DNA of 64,000 nt from Isoetes taiwanensis. Taxonomy: Eukaryota; Streptophyta; Lycopodiopsida; Isoetales; Isoetaceae. Positions 47,078-59,277 of this stretch are shown here, piece by piece (the first letter of the stretch is position 1; the number at the start of each line of letters is the position of its first letter). The stretch covers positions 17,975,018 to 18,039,017 of the forward strand of contig JAJEKV010000020.1 of NCBI GenBank assembly GCA_021234155.1, given 5' to 3'. Below the pieces are notes generated by a model, which made no database searches, was not told the origin of the DNA, and saw only the letters and a program-made list of their open reading frames with translations. Position numbers and translations under genes: made by a program.

Positions 47078-48466
47078 CTAAAGCATAAAAAGGGACAAGC
47101 ATACATGCTGGTCCCAGTACCTTTTCAAGTGAATAGTGTTGATGGGATTTGGGAGTGGTACCCCTGAAGTTAATTCCTTTAACCAATAAGAATTGGTGCC
47201 TGCTGGTTCCAACACCTCATAGGGACCTTCCCACAAATTTTCAAACTTACTAGCTGAGTCTTCCCTTGGTTTATTCCATTTTAGAACTAGCTCTCCTGCC
47301 CGGAAAGTCCCTTGTATTTTATGAGCAGCTTTGAAAGCAGCCAAATCTTTGGCTTTCTTTTTATGAGATTGGCATTCTCAGCCTCCATCCTATATTCTTC
47401 TAAATGCAAAAGAGTATCCAGTCTTTCCTGCAAGGCATTTTCAAAAGGTAAACATAGCTTGTGAGCTAACCTTAGAGATGGGAGCTCAAGCTCTACTGGA
47501 AGCACAACTTCAATGCCATAAACTAGATCGAAGGGCATATTGGTGGTTGCTGCTTTAATAGTAACTCTATAAGCCCAAAGAGCATCCACCAGTTTAACAT
47601 GCCAATCTCTTTGGTTATCATCCACTGTTTTCTGCAAAATGCTTTTCAAAATCTTATTAGTAGCTTCTGCTTGACCATTACCTTGGGGGTAATAAGAAGA
47701 ACTCTTGGTATGTTTGACCTTAAGAATGGTTAGCAGATTAGCAATAACTTCATTCACAAAGGGAGTACCTCTATCAGAGTGCAATTGTAGGGGAATACCA
47801 AACCGTGCACAGATATATTCATGTAAGAACTTTGATGTTGTAATAGCATTGGCCTGTCTTAAAGGAATAGCTTCTGCCCACTTAGTAAAATAATCTGTAG
47901 CTACAATAATGTGCTGATATTGTCCTGTAGAAGGGGGGTTAATAGGGCCAATATAATCTAATCCCCATATTTGGAAAGGTCTCAGAGAAATGATGGGGTT
48001 TAGTGCAGCTGGAAGGAGTATCCTTTTGCCAAATATCTGACATTTGTGGCAAGATTTTATAGCAGTATAACAATCTTTAAATACAGTAGGCCAATAATAA
48101 CCTGACCTGAGAATTTTCTTGGCAGTGGTGTCTCCAGCAAAATGGCCTCCACATATTCCTTCATGCATTTCTCTAATGATCAGGGCAGATTCTTCTTCAT
48201 TGACACACCTCAATAATAGTCCATCCCTGTTGACTTTACATAAAATATCATTGATCATTTTAAATTGCCTACATTTTTCTTTAAATCTCCTTTGCTGGCT
48301 CGAAGTCAGGCCTGAGGGCATCTCTTTGTATTGTGGAAAATTCTTAATAGGTTGCTGCCAATCCTGTTGGATGTGATTTTCACCATCTGCCTGCAAATAA
48401 GCTAAGGCATCCACAAAGTCAACAACCTCCACTGCATCCTCATGGTCAAAGAAAATGTAAGGTAAA
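47078..48466 (-). pseudogene. A' end of RNase H region and integrase
   Basis: Minus-strand frames 48432-47287 and 47344-47078 give a nearly whole integrase: zinc domain HEGICGGHF...CHKC, GLDYIG, HSDRGTPF, GQAEATNK, then WEGPYEV and HLKRYWDQH. One frameshift lies near 47360. It starts at the A2 insertion point with the GTAAA duplicate (48462-48466); the RT half continues at 58297. Confidence 0.92.
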
Positions 48467-50209
48467 TGTTGCCCCCAAAGGGCAACATACTAATTGATTG
48501 GTTTATTTGTTAAAGTTAGGAAGGCTAAGTCAAAGGAAGACTTGGTAGTCAACATTGGTGTGAAGGTCAAGGGATATTTATCTTCAAGGTCAACTCTTAT
48601 AAGAAATGCTATATTTGAGGTCAAAGGATGCTTATAAGGTTTTGGGTAAGAAGTTTGGAAGATACCTTTTTGAAGATTGGAAGCTAGAGTTTGGAAGACC
48701 CCATGGTAAACTAGAATCTTTTGCCCTTAAATTATTTCCCTTTACATTTCTCCATGCCTTCTCTCATTTTTGCCTTGATTCCTAAACTCCACTCTCATCC
48801 TATCACAAACTCATTTCTATTTCATATGCCCATCCCATTTTTTGCCTTTGCCTTTGAAAAATAAATTCTATGTCAAAACCCTAGGTGAATAACCTAGGTA
48901 TCATTCTAGATACCATAAGGATGCCCTATGCCACGTGGCAAGGCCAGATATGCTCCCAACTTTTTGGAGGGCATCCTCAAAGATTCCTAGGAGATCCCAA
49001 AAAAACCAAAGGTTTATTTTCCCACTTAAACCATTGAAAATTGAATTTTTAAAAGGCCAGAATCTCCAAATATACTCGTAAGATGCTCGCGAGATTCCCT
49101 CCACGAACCCTAAACTTAGAAAAATTCTTTGAATCGGCCAGGGACCTCAATTTCTGCCTCAAATTCCTCCCGAATCTTCTCTTCCCGCCTCTTAGCTACC
49201 CAACAAACCCATAATCAAAGCCTAAGATTCTGGATTCATAAAAATTTGAAAATATAACTGGGGTGATCGACACACAACTTTTTGAAGGCCCAGACGCATC
49301 AAACCTCGACATTGATACATGCTGAGCATGATCTGAAGACGTTCTTGAAGTCTCTGAGTGTTCCACGGTTTAATCACGAAAAGATTGGACTGATATTATT
49401 GATTTGATATTATTATTGACCTCCTAAGCTACAATATTGATTGATCTATGTTCCTAAGATTCTCATTCACCCCTGTATTACCTTCATATCAATGAAATTT
49501 GATTGCCAAGTGTTCAAAAAGTCATTGTCATGATCCTTTAGTATTTTTGCATCACAAACATTTTACAAAGATAAAAGATTCCCTTTTTTTCCTCGCATAT
49601 GACCATCTGCACTTCATCTCCCATCTTATTTGCACTGTGTGCACAAAAATTTCGAAAAATTCCATTCCAAACTCAAGTTACCATTTTTTGCATTCTCATT
49701 CGATACAAATTTAGACTGATATCCACAAAAAGTGCCAAAAAAAATAGTTTTAGTGATTCAAATCATGATTTGTGGCATGCACCTTACCTTTGAAGTCTAT
49801 ATAGCATCTTAGTTTTGGAATTTCCTCAAATTTCAACCTACAACTCAAGTTATAAAACTCGAGCTCTGTTTTCATTTTTTGGTGGTATTGACCAAAATTT
49901 GACCCAACTTTGAGATCGAATATCTTACAAATTAGAACTCAGACTTGGTCAAGATCTTTACCCTTACTCACCTACAACTTTTACGAACAAGTTTCTGATC
50001 ATCGACCTTGAAAATCAATGCATATGGGATCCGGATCGATTTGAGTAAAGGGTCCAAATTCCAGAATTGGGAAAGGTATGAGAACTCTGTAACTGAGCTT
50101 TTTCTTTGGAAAATTCTTGTATAGATTGATCACCTTAAGTGATCTGGAGGTTCTAACCCTCAAGTTGGATTCTTGTGTTTGACTCTCTAAGCCAGGTTGA
50201 GGGTCAACA
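48467..50209 (+). repeat. A2 5' LTR
   Basis: 1743 bases from TGTTGCCCCC to GGGTCAACA. Left-end hairpin TGTTGCCC / GGGCAACA with 5-base loop, G-box at about 48929-48940, TATA candidate near 49799. Hairpin 1 and TGGAGGTTCTA are present near 50131-50158, but hairpin 2 has lost its left arm, unlike the 3' LTR. Confidence 0.95.
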
Positions 50210-50212
50210 TCT

Positions 50213-50230
50213 TGGAGGTTCTACCGAGAT
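50213..50230 (+). other. Primer binding site (A2)
   Basis: TGGAGGTTCTACCGAGAT, three bases after the 5' LTR, identical to A1 and D. Confidence 0.8.
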
Positions 50231-50251
50231 TCTACCTGGATCTCAGAACTC

Positions 50252-53200
50252 ATGGCTCCAAAACAAAAATTTCCAGCAGAACAAGAACCATTAGAAGATA
50301 TTGATGCATCAGACTATTGCAGAGAAAGGCCATTGCATTCAAGTTTCTCAAGTAGCCTGCTTCAGAACATGCCATATCAATTTGAATTGAATGTTCCTGT
50401 TCCTTTGCCTACTTTTGATTCCAGTATGAGTGCTAACAACTTCTTGAGAATATTTGAGGATTATTACAAAGACTATGGCTTCAAGAAGGGCTGCAAGAAC
50501 TCAGAGTTTGAAAAATGTTTCAAAGAAGAAAGTGAGGCTGGTGCTTGGTTAACTTATGAAAAGTTAATGGGCACCACTTCATGGGATGAACTTGTCAAGA
50601 AGTTTCTGGATAGATTTGGTAAGCTAGCTGCTCCAAAAGATTTGGTTAATGAATTGCAAGGTTTCTCTATACATGCAGGAGAGAGTGTGAACCTAAGGAG
50701 AGGTTTAGTACATTTATGAGCAGGTGTCAAAGAGCACAAGTTACCATCCCAACTCTGTTTTTAGTCACTGCTTTCATTAATGGTCTGGAAAGAAGACCAG
50801 ATATCCAAAGGAAGTTGCTCAAGATTCAAGCTGCTGAAGGGTTTGATTCCATATACAAAGTCTTTGCCAAAACCACTGATTTAACTCAGATGCTCTCTAC
50901 CTTGCCTGACAAGCATTATGTTCCTCATCACAATCATGACCCGTTCTATCCTGATGCTACTGATGCACACTATGATCACCACCCCTCTATTCCCATTTAT
51001 GCCATCTGAGAAAGAAAAGAAGAAATCTAAAGATGAGGAAGCAAGTTCTCGGGTTGCGGAGGTGAAGTCGATTTATCAAAAGTCATGAAGCTCTAGCAGA
51101 AATAACCAAACAATTGGTTGAACTCAAGGCTGCAAGAACAGGTAAAACTTACCCTGAATGTATTCATTGCAATAGGAATTCTCACCCATCAGAAATATGC
51201 TATTGGCAAGTGTGCCCCAAATGTAATAGAAAAGGTCACTTTGGAAAGGAATGTCCTGTTTGTTCTTTTTGTAAAGAGGTTGGCCATACTGATGCTAGGT
51301 GTGCTATTAAGGAATATTTTGCTAAGCAGGAAAAAGAGAAGAGACCAGATTCTAAACCCCCTGTGAGATTTGCTGAACCAAGCACCTCTATAAGGTTTAT
51401 TCAAGCTACAGAAGTTCCTAGATCTGAAGAAGTTATGGTGGTGCAAACTAGAAGTATGAATGAAGCTCAAGTACATGCTGAACCAAGTAGGCATTCTACT
51501 GCCAGGCCTTCACCACCTGTAGTGGAATCACCTGCTCAAACCATAGCTCCACCTCCTCAGCAAAAATATGGTAAGAAAGATCAAGACTTTGATGAGGTTG
51601 ATGTTTTGCTTAAAAATTCCAAGGTAAGTGTGGATCTTTTTACCTTATTAAAAATTGCACCTAGTTACAGAAAAAGGGTACTTCAACAAACTAATGGAGA
51701 GGCATTAAATGCTTGTGTGAATTTTACTGATGCCACTAACCTTGTTCTAGCACAGAATGAAGAAGACCCTGGTGCATTCATATGCTCAGCTACTTTAGGA
51801 GGTTATACCTTTTCAAATGTGTTACTTGATGGGGGATCCCCCCTAAATATTATGCCATATCATGTTATGAAGAAATGTGGTTTCGAGGTGGACAAGAAAG
51901 CTTCTGTACTATTGAGATCCTTTTATAATGCTAAGATCACTCCCATTGGTGTGGTAACTAAAGTGCCTGTTAATACAGAGGGTATAATTGTAGCTGCCAA
52001 CTTTATTGTGGTGGCTTTTGAAGACATAGGAGATGAGTCTGATATTTATGATTTACTTTTAGGAAGGAGGTGGTTAGCTACTGTGGATGCTAGACCAATT
52101 TGGTCTCAAGGGAGATGTACCATCTCCAATGGCTCTCAGACTGCATCAATCTATAATCAGGATGGCTCCTATGGCTCCAATGAAGAGGTAAATTTTATTA
52201 AGGAAATGCTAATTGAAGAACCTTTGGGATTTTACAGAATACAAAATGCAAGACCAAGGAAATGTGAAACAGTTCCTCTCATCATGGAATGTGCACTTCC
52301 CAGCAAACAAGGACCATCAGGATTCTTATGGTTTGATGGAGGTATTTCTAAAAAACTAAATATTGCATCATCTGCTGCTATCCTAAAAGATTCCTCTCAC
52401 AAACTTTTAGCTAAAGTAGGGAGGATCTTCCCCCAAATTACCTCTAATGTAGCAGAATATAAGGCTTTGATTGCAGGACTTCAGGAAGCCAAAGCTATGG
52501 ACATTGCCAGCATTCACATTTTTGGTGACTCACAATTAATTTGTAGACAAGTTTAAGGGAATTACCAAACAAAAAATGCAGACATGGAGCTTTTAAAAAA
52601 CCAAGTGATGGGAGTGCTTTCAAGTTTTGCTTCATGGGAAATTACTCACATACCAAGGGAAGAAAATGTGGAAGCTGCTACCTTATGCAGGGAAACTCTC
52701 ATGGCACACCTAACTGAAGGAGCTATTCCAGAGGAAGACCTTGATGCAAGTGAGGTAAAAGCTCTTTGTCCTATTCTAACCATTAATGCATTAGAAGAAA
52801 AGGATACTGAGGAGATTACCATTACAAAAAATGGTAAAACTAGAACCCTGTTTGTGGGAGATCTAATTGAATACCAAAATAAGGAGAATATACAAATGTT
52901 CTTTGAAGAAAGGAAGGATGTGTTTGCTTGGGATTATTCTGAGCTTACTAGAATTAAAGCAGAGATATGTCAATTTGAAATCAAGATTAAGGAAGGGTGT
53001 AAACCTGTTTTTCAAAAACTGAGAAGAATTAATGCTTCATTGATGGGACTGATTAAAGATGAGTTGGATAGAATGCTAGATGCAGGTGTTATTATTGAAA
53101 TTATTAATCCAGAATGGGTGTCTTGCATTGTACCTGTGGAGAAAAAAAGTGGTGCCTTAAGGATCTGTATTGATTATCGAGACCTCAACAAGGCCACCAT

Positions 53201-55657
53201 CAAGGACTGCTACCCCTTGCCATTTCTAGAAGAAATTTTATATGCTGTAGCAGGGAGAGAGGTATACTCATTTCTAGATGGATTTTCAGGGTTTAATCAA
53301 ATTGGCATTAAGGAAGAAGACCAACCCAAGACCTCTTTTATTACCCCTTGGGGAACTTATGCAACGAAAAGAATGCCTTTTAGACTAATGAATGCACCTG
53401 CTACTTTCCAGAGGGCTATGGATGTTATTTTTAGGCCCATGTCTCCTCAAGAATTCAGAGTTTATCTGGATGACCTTTGTTTAGGATCTCATCCTACTAA
53501 TCATTTGGAATTGCTGGCAAAAATATGTTCTTGCAGGGAATCTGGAGTTAACCTTAACCCAAAGAAATGTATTTTCTTTGCATCCAAAGGCCAACTTTTG
53601 GGACATGAGGTATCCAACAATGGCATACAAGTAGCACAAGAAAAAGTTGAAGCCCTCAAAAAACTGGTGCCCCCCAAAAACTTGAAGCAGGTCAAAAGTT
53701 TTATTGGTATGACTAGCTTTCTTAGGATGTATATTCCTAATTTTGCTCACATTATAAGTCCTATTTCTAAGCTGACAAGAATAGGCAGGATTTCCAAATC
53801 TGAGAGCAAGTATGTTCCTGTCACATGGTCATCAGATTGTAACATGGTCATCAGATTGTCAAGAATCTTTTGAGTTGCTTATAAAGTCCATTTGTGAAGC
53901 AACTCTTCTTAAAAAACCTAATTTGGACAAGCCATTTGAAGTCTACATTACTATTACTAAAAAGGCCATAGGCCTAGCTATTCTGCAGGACAAGCACACT
54001 ATAGCTTTTGCTAGCAAACAATGGAGTTCAACTGAAGAGAAATACCCCAGAATGGAGAAGAGTGCTGCTGCTCTCATGTTCCTCATTGACAGACAAGGTC
54101 ATTTACTATTGAAAAGTCCAGTTCAAGTCTATATGAAGCAAAATCCAACAGGTTTGTTATTTGGTAAAGCTACCTCTAAACTAAAAATTCAAAGGTGGGC
54201 TTGCAAGCTACAAACCTTTGATATTTCCATAAAAGAGTTACATCAGGTGAAGAGTCCCAGTCTTTATTTACCTTACATTTTCTTTGATCATGAGGATGTA
54301 GTAGAAATTGTTGACTTTGTGGATGCTTTAGCCTATTTACAGGCAGATAATGAAGAGCAGAGTCAACAAGATTGGCAGCTACCTATAAAGAATTTCTTAC
54401 AATTCAAGGAAATGCCTTCAGGACTGACCTCGAGCCAGCAAAGGAGATTTAAGGAAAAGTGCAGACAATTCAAAATGATTAATGATGTTTTGTGTAAGGT
54501 CAACAGGGATGGACTATTACTGAGGTGTGTCAATGAAGAGGAATCTGCTTTGATCATTAGAGAAATGCATGAAGGAGTATGTGGAGGCCATTTTTTGGAG
54601 ATACTATTGCTAAGAAAATTCTCGTGTCGTTATTATTGGCCTACAATATTTAAAGATTGTTATACTGCTATAAAATCTTGCCACAAGTGCCAAATATTTG
54701 GCAAGAGGATCCTTCTCCCAGCTGCACTAAACCCCATAATTTCCCCAGGACCTTTTCAAATATGGGGATTAGATTATATTGGTCCTATTAGCCCCCCTTC
54801 TGCAGGGCAACATCAGCACATTATTGTAGCTACAGATTATTTTACCAAATGGTGAGAGGCAATTCCTTTAAGACAGGGCTAATGCCATTACAACAAAGAA
54901 AGTTCTTACATGAGTATATTTGTGCATGGTTTGGTATTCCTCTACAATTACATTCTGATAGAGGTACCCCGTTTGTGAATGAAGTTATTGCTAATTTATT
55001 GACCATTCTTAAAGTCAAACATACCAAGAGTTCCTCCTACTATCCCCAAGGTAATGGCCAAGCAGAAGCTACTAATAAAGTTTTGAAGGGTATTTTGCAG
55101 AAAACAGTGGATGATAATCAAAGGGATTGGCATGTCAAACTGGTGGATGCCTTATGGGCTTATAGAGTCACCATCAAAGCAGCAACCACTCATACCCCTT
55201 TTAACTTAGTTTATGGCATTGAAGAATTTGCTTCCGGAGAGCTTGAGCTTCCATCTCTAAGGTTAGCTCATAAGTTGTGTTTGCCTTTTGAGTATGCCTT
55301 GCTTGAGGGAAAGACCTGGATGCCCTTTTGCATTTAGAAGAATATAGAATGGAAGCTGAAAATGCTAATTTGCTTAAAAAGCCAAGGATTTGGCTGCTTT
55401 CAAAGCTGCTCATAAAATACAAAGGTACTTTCAAGGCTGGAGAATTAGTTCTGAAGTGGAATAAATCAAGGGAAGATTCTGCTAGTAAGTTTGAAAATCT
55501 TTGGGAGGGCCCCTATGAGGTGTTGGAACCTGCAGGCACCAATTCTTATTGGCTGAAGGAATTGACTTCAGGGATGCCACTTCCAAATCCTATCAACACT
55601 ATTCACCTGAAAAGGTACTGGGATCAACATATATGTTTGTCTCTTTTTATGCTCTAA
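50252..55657 (+). pseudogene. A2 Gag-protease-RNase H-RT-RNase H-integrase polyprotein, frameshifted
   Basis: Same start as A1 (MAPKQKF). Gag breaks at about 50693 and 51005. The three CCHC knuckles (51159-51302) and the protease LLDGGS (Asp codon 51828-51830) are intact here. The upstream RNase H keeps D (52335), E and D, but a stop stands at 52553 and the fourth acidic residue is Ala (codon 52677). RT has YLDD at 53462-53473. A 19-base tandem duplication near 53841 shifts the frame. Integrase has intact GLDYIG, HSDRG and GQAEATNK but breaks at about 54590, 54853, 55225, 55310 and 55380. Most breaks coincide with CAG or CTG in A1. Confidence 0.93.
53823..53860 (+). repeat. 19-base tandem duplication in A2 RT
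   Basis: ACATGGTCATCAGATTGT appears twice in a row where A1 and other copies have it once. It shifts the reading frame between the RT and the second RNase H. Confidence 0.85.
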
Positions 55658-56538
55658 GACTTAGACAAGTTAGAGTTAAAGTTATAATAGGTTGGATAGG
55701 TTGGATTAGATTTTGCTTGTCTTAAATTTAGGACTAATGCTTTCATTAAGTTTATATTTGCAGATTAGCTAGTATGAAGGATGAGCCATCAAATAGCTTC
55801 AAAACAAGGATTTTTATTAATTGCCAAGTGTCATTTGCAGGAGCACCCTTTTTCCATTTTCATTCATCTGTCTCATTATGGTCTTGCCCTCCATTTAACA
55901 ATGCTCTTTCATTTTATTTCCCTAAATGTGCACTCTGCAAATTCAGCTTCACCATCATAGCAGAGTTGCAAGGATCAAGTTTAATGTGTTTGTATGTTTC
56001 CATGACAGGTGCACCCTTTTTCCATCTTTATTCATCTGCCATAAGTGGTCCTGCTATCCATTTAAACTTCTTATTCTTGTTCTCATTCCCAAAAGAAAGC
56101 ACTCTGCAATTCAACTTCACCATCATAGCAGAGTGCATTTTTAAGGATCAGGGAAGCACACATTTTCTTGTTTTGGTGAGATCCCAATTTCTGCACATCC
56201 ACTTCACTCTCTCATACTCCATTTCCATCACCATCTTACCATATTTACACTCACTTTTACCTTTTCCTTTCACACATTTTCTTGTTTTGGCGAGATCCCC
56301 ACAATTATACACTCATTTCATCTCATACACTCTATTTTCATCACCATCCTACTATATTCACAACTCATTCTCACCTTTGTCATTCACTTACATCCACTCA
56401 CTACCATATTCACCACTATTTCATCAACACTTGCACTTTATACCCTCTTTCTTCCATAATTCTCACTTAGACACTTTGGGACAAAATTGAAGACATTTTA
56501 TGGCTGAGGGGACCAGCCATTTTCTTGTTTTGGCGAGA
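55658..56538 (+). repeat. A2 3' untranslated region
   Basis: As in A1, with two hairpin-bearing repeats (ACTCTGC / GCAGAGT) around 55830-56135. TTTTCTTGTTTTGG plus (C/T)GAGA occurs at 56163, 56277 and 56520-56538, the last touching the LTR. A 7-bp hairpin ATGGCTG / CAGCCAT (56500-56520, loop AGGGGAC) precedes it. Confidence 0.85.
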
Positions 56539-58296
56539 TGTTGCCCCCAAAGGGCAACATACTAATTGATTGGTTTATTTGTTAAAGTTAGGAAGGCTAA
56601 GTCAAAGGAAGACTTGGTAGTCAACATTGGTGTGAAGGTCAAGGGATATTTATCTTCAAGGTCAACTCTTATAAGAAATGCTCTATTTGAGGTCAAAGGA
56701 TGCTTATAAGGTTTTGGGTAAGAAGTTTGGAAGATACCTTTTTGAAGATTGGAAGCTAGAGTTTGGAAGACCCCATGGTAAACTAGAATCTTTTGCCCTT
56801 AAATTATTTCCCTTTACATTTCTCCATGCCTTCTCTCATTTTTGCCTTGATTCCTAAACTCCACTCTCATCCTATCACAAACTCATTTCTATTTCATATG
56901 CCCATCCCATTTTTGCCTTTGCCTTTGAAAAATAAATTCTATGTCAAAACCCTAGGTGAATAACCTAGGTATCATTCTAGATACCATAAGGATGCCCTAT
57001 GCCACGTGGCAAGGCCAGATATGCTCCCAACTTTTTGGAGGGCATCCTCAAAGATTCCTAGGAGATCCCAAAAAACCAAAGGTTTATTTTCCCACTTAAA
57101 CCATTGAAAATTGAATTTTTAAAAGGCGGAATCTCCAAATATACTGTAAGAAGATGCTCATGAGATTCCCTCCACGAACCCTAAACTTAGAAAAATTCTT
57201 TGAATCGGCCGGGGACCTCAATTTTCTGCCTCAAATTCCTCCCGAATCTTCTCTTCCCGCCTCTTAGCTACCCAACAAACCCATAATCAAAGCCTAAGAT
57301 TCGGATTCATAAAAATTTGAAAATATAACGGGGTGATCGACACACAACTTTTTGAAGGCCCAGACGCATCAAACCTCGACATTGATACATCTTTGAGCAT
57401 GATCTCAAGACGTTCTTGAAGTCTCGAGTGTTCCACAGTTTAATCTGAAAAGATTGGACTGATATTATTGATTTGATATTATTATTGACCTCCTAAGCTA
57501 CATTATTGATTGATCTATGTTCCTAAGATTCTCATTCACCTCAGATTACCTTCATATCAATGAAATTTGATTGCCAAGTGTTCAAAAAGTCTCTTGTCAT
57601 GATCCTTTAGTATTTTTGCATCACAAACATTTTTACTGATAAAAGATTCCCTTATTTTTTCCTGCATATGACCATCGCACTTCATCTCCCATCTTATTTG
57701 CACTGTGTGCACAAAAATTCGAAAAAATTCCATTCCAAACTCAAGTTACCATTTTTGCATTAAATGCGATACAAATTTAGACTGATATCCACAAAAAAGT
57801 GCCAAAAAAATAGTTTTAGTGATTCAAATCATGATTTGACAGCATGCACCTTACCTTTGAAGTCTATATAGCATCTTAGTTTTGGAATTTCCTCAAATTT
57901 CAACCTACAACTCAAGTTATAAAACTCTCGAGCCCCTTTTCAGCTTTTGATCGGTATTGACCAAAATTTGACCCAACTTTGAGATCGAATATCTTACAAA
58001 TTAGAACTCAGACTTGGTCAAGATCTTTACCCTTACTCACCTACAACTTTTCTGAACAAATCACAGTCATCTGACCTTGAAAATCAATCTGAATATGGGA
58101 TCTGTATCGATTTGAGTAAAGGGTCCAAATTCCAGAATTGAGAAAGGTATGAGAACTCTGTAACTGAGCTTTTTCTTTGGAAAATTCTTGTATAGATTGA
58201 TCACCTTAAGTGATCTGGAGGTTCTAACCCCAACTTGAGTAAAAACTCAAGTTGGATTCTTGTGTTTGACTCTCTAAGCCAGGTTGAGGGTCAACA
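56539..58296 (+). repeat. A2 3' LTR
   Basis: 1758 bases, same ends as the 5' LTR, followed by the GTAAA duplicate. Complete U5 structures: hairpin 1 (58199-58215), TGGAGGTTCTA (58216-58226), hairpin 2 (58230-58255). Confidence 0.95.
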
Positions 58297-59277
58297 GTAA
58301 ATAAAGACTGGGACTCTTGACCTGATGCAATTCTTTAATGGAAATATCAAAAGTTTGTAGCTTACAAGCCCACCTTTGAATTTTTGGTTTGGAAGTGGCC
58401 TTACCAAATAACAACCCCATTGGATTTTGCTTCATATAAACTTGAACAGAACTCTTCAATAACAAGTGACCCTGTCTGTCACCGAGGAACATAAGGGCAG
58501 CAGCACTCTTTTCCAATCTGGGGTATTTTTCTTCAGTTGAACTCCATTGTTTGCTGGCAAAAGCTATGGTATGCTTGTCCTGTAGAATAGCTAGACCTAT
58601 AGCTTTCTTAGTGATAGTAATATAAACCTCAAATGGCATATCCAAATCAGGTTTTTTTAAAAGAGTAGCCTCACAAATGGACTTTATGAGTAACTCAAAA
58701 GACTCTTGGCAATCTGATGACCATGTGACAGGGACATACTTGCTCTCAGATTTAGAAATCCTGCCTATCCTTGTCAGTTTAAAAATAGAACTTATAATGT
58801 GAGCAAAATTAGGAATATACATCCTAAGAAAACTAGTCATGCCAATAAAACTTTTGACCTGCTTCAAATTCTTGGGGGGTACCAGTTTTTTGAGGGCTTC
58901 AACCTTTTCTTGTGCCACTTGTATACCATTGTTGGACACTTCATGCCCCAAAAGTTGCCCTTTGGATGCAAAAAAAATACATTTCTTTGGGTTGAGGTTG
59001 ACTCCAGAGTCTCTGCACGAAGAGCATATTTTTGCAAGCAATTCCAAATGATTAGTAGGGTGAGATCCTAAGCAAAGGTCATCCAGGTAAACTCTGAATT
59101 CTTGAGGAGACATAGGTCTAAAAATAACATCCATAGCTCTCTGGAAAGTGGCAGGTGCATTCATTAATCCAAAAGGCATTCTTTTCATTGCATAAGTTCC
59201 CCAAGGAGTAATAAAAGAGGCTTTTGGTTGATCTTCTTCCTTAATGCTAATTTGATTAAATCCTGAAAATCCATCCA
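58297..59277 (-). pseudogene. A' reverse transcriptase and RNase H segment
   Basis: One open minus-strand frame from DGFSGFNQI through YLDD (YLDDLCLGS) to the second RNase H and KSPSLYL, where A2 was inserted. It retains catalytic YLDD, and the RNase H again lacks its aspartates. At 59277 homology ends abruptly within the RT; the counterpart in the left copy continues to 9323. Confidence 0.93.

Larger units (their letters stand above)
48467..58296 (+). mobile_element. LTR retrotransposon A2, complete
   Basis: 9830 bases with two LTRs, primer site, coding region and 3' UTR, flanked by GTAAA (48462-48466 and 58297-58301) inside the A' coding sequence. It matches A1 along its length, and both lie at the same position of the same antisense host, so A1 and A2 are copies of one insertion event. 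Compared with A1, A2 has many small differences at CAG/CTG that break its frames. Confidence 0.96.
22542..59277 (-). mobile_element. Host element A' (antisense), split by nested insertions
   Basis: Pieces in order: 3' LTR (22542-24116 and 45882-46238), 3' UTR (46239-47077), integrase/RNase H (47078-48466) and RT (58297-59277, starting with the GTAAA duplicate). Element C sits inside the LTR (duplicated GAATG) and A2 inside the coding region (duplicated GTAAA). Joining across the insertions restores collinearity with family A. The 5' part (RT N-terminus, upstream RNase H, Gag, 5' LTR) is absent: the RT stops abruptly at 59277 in unrelated sequence. The outer flank at 22537-22541 is ATATA. Confidence 0.92.
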
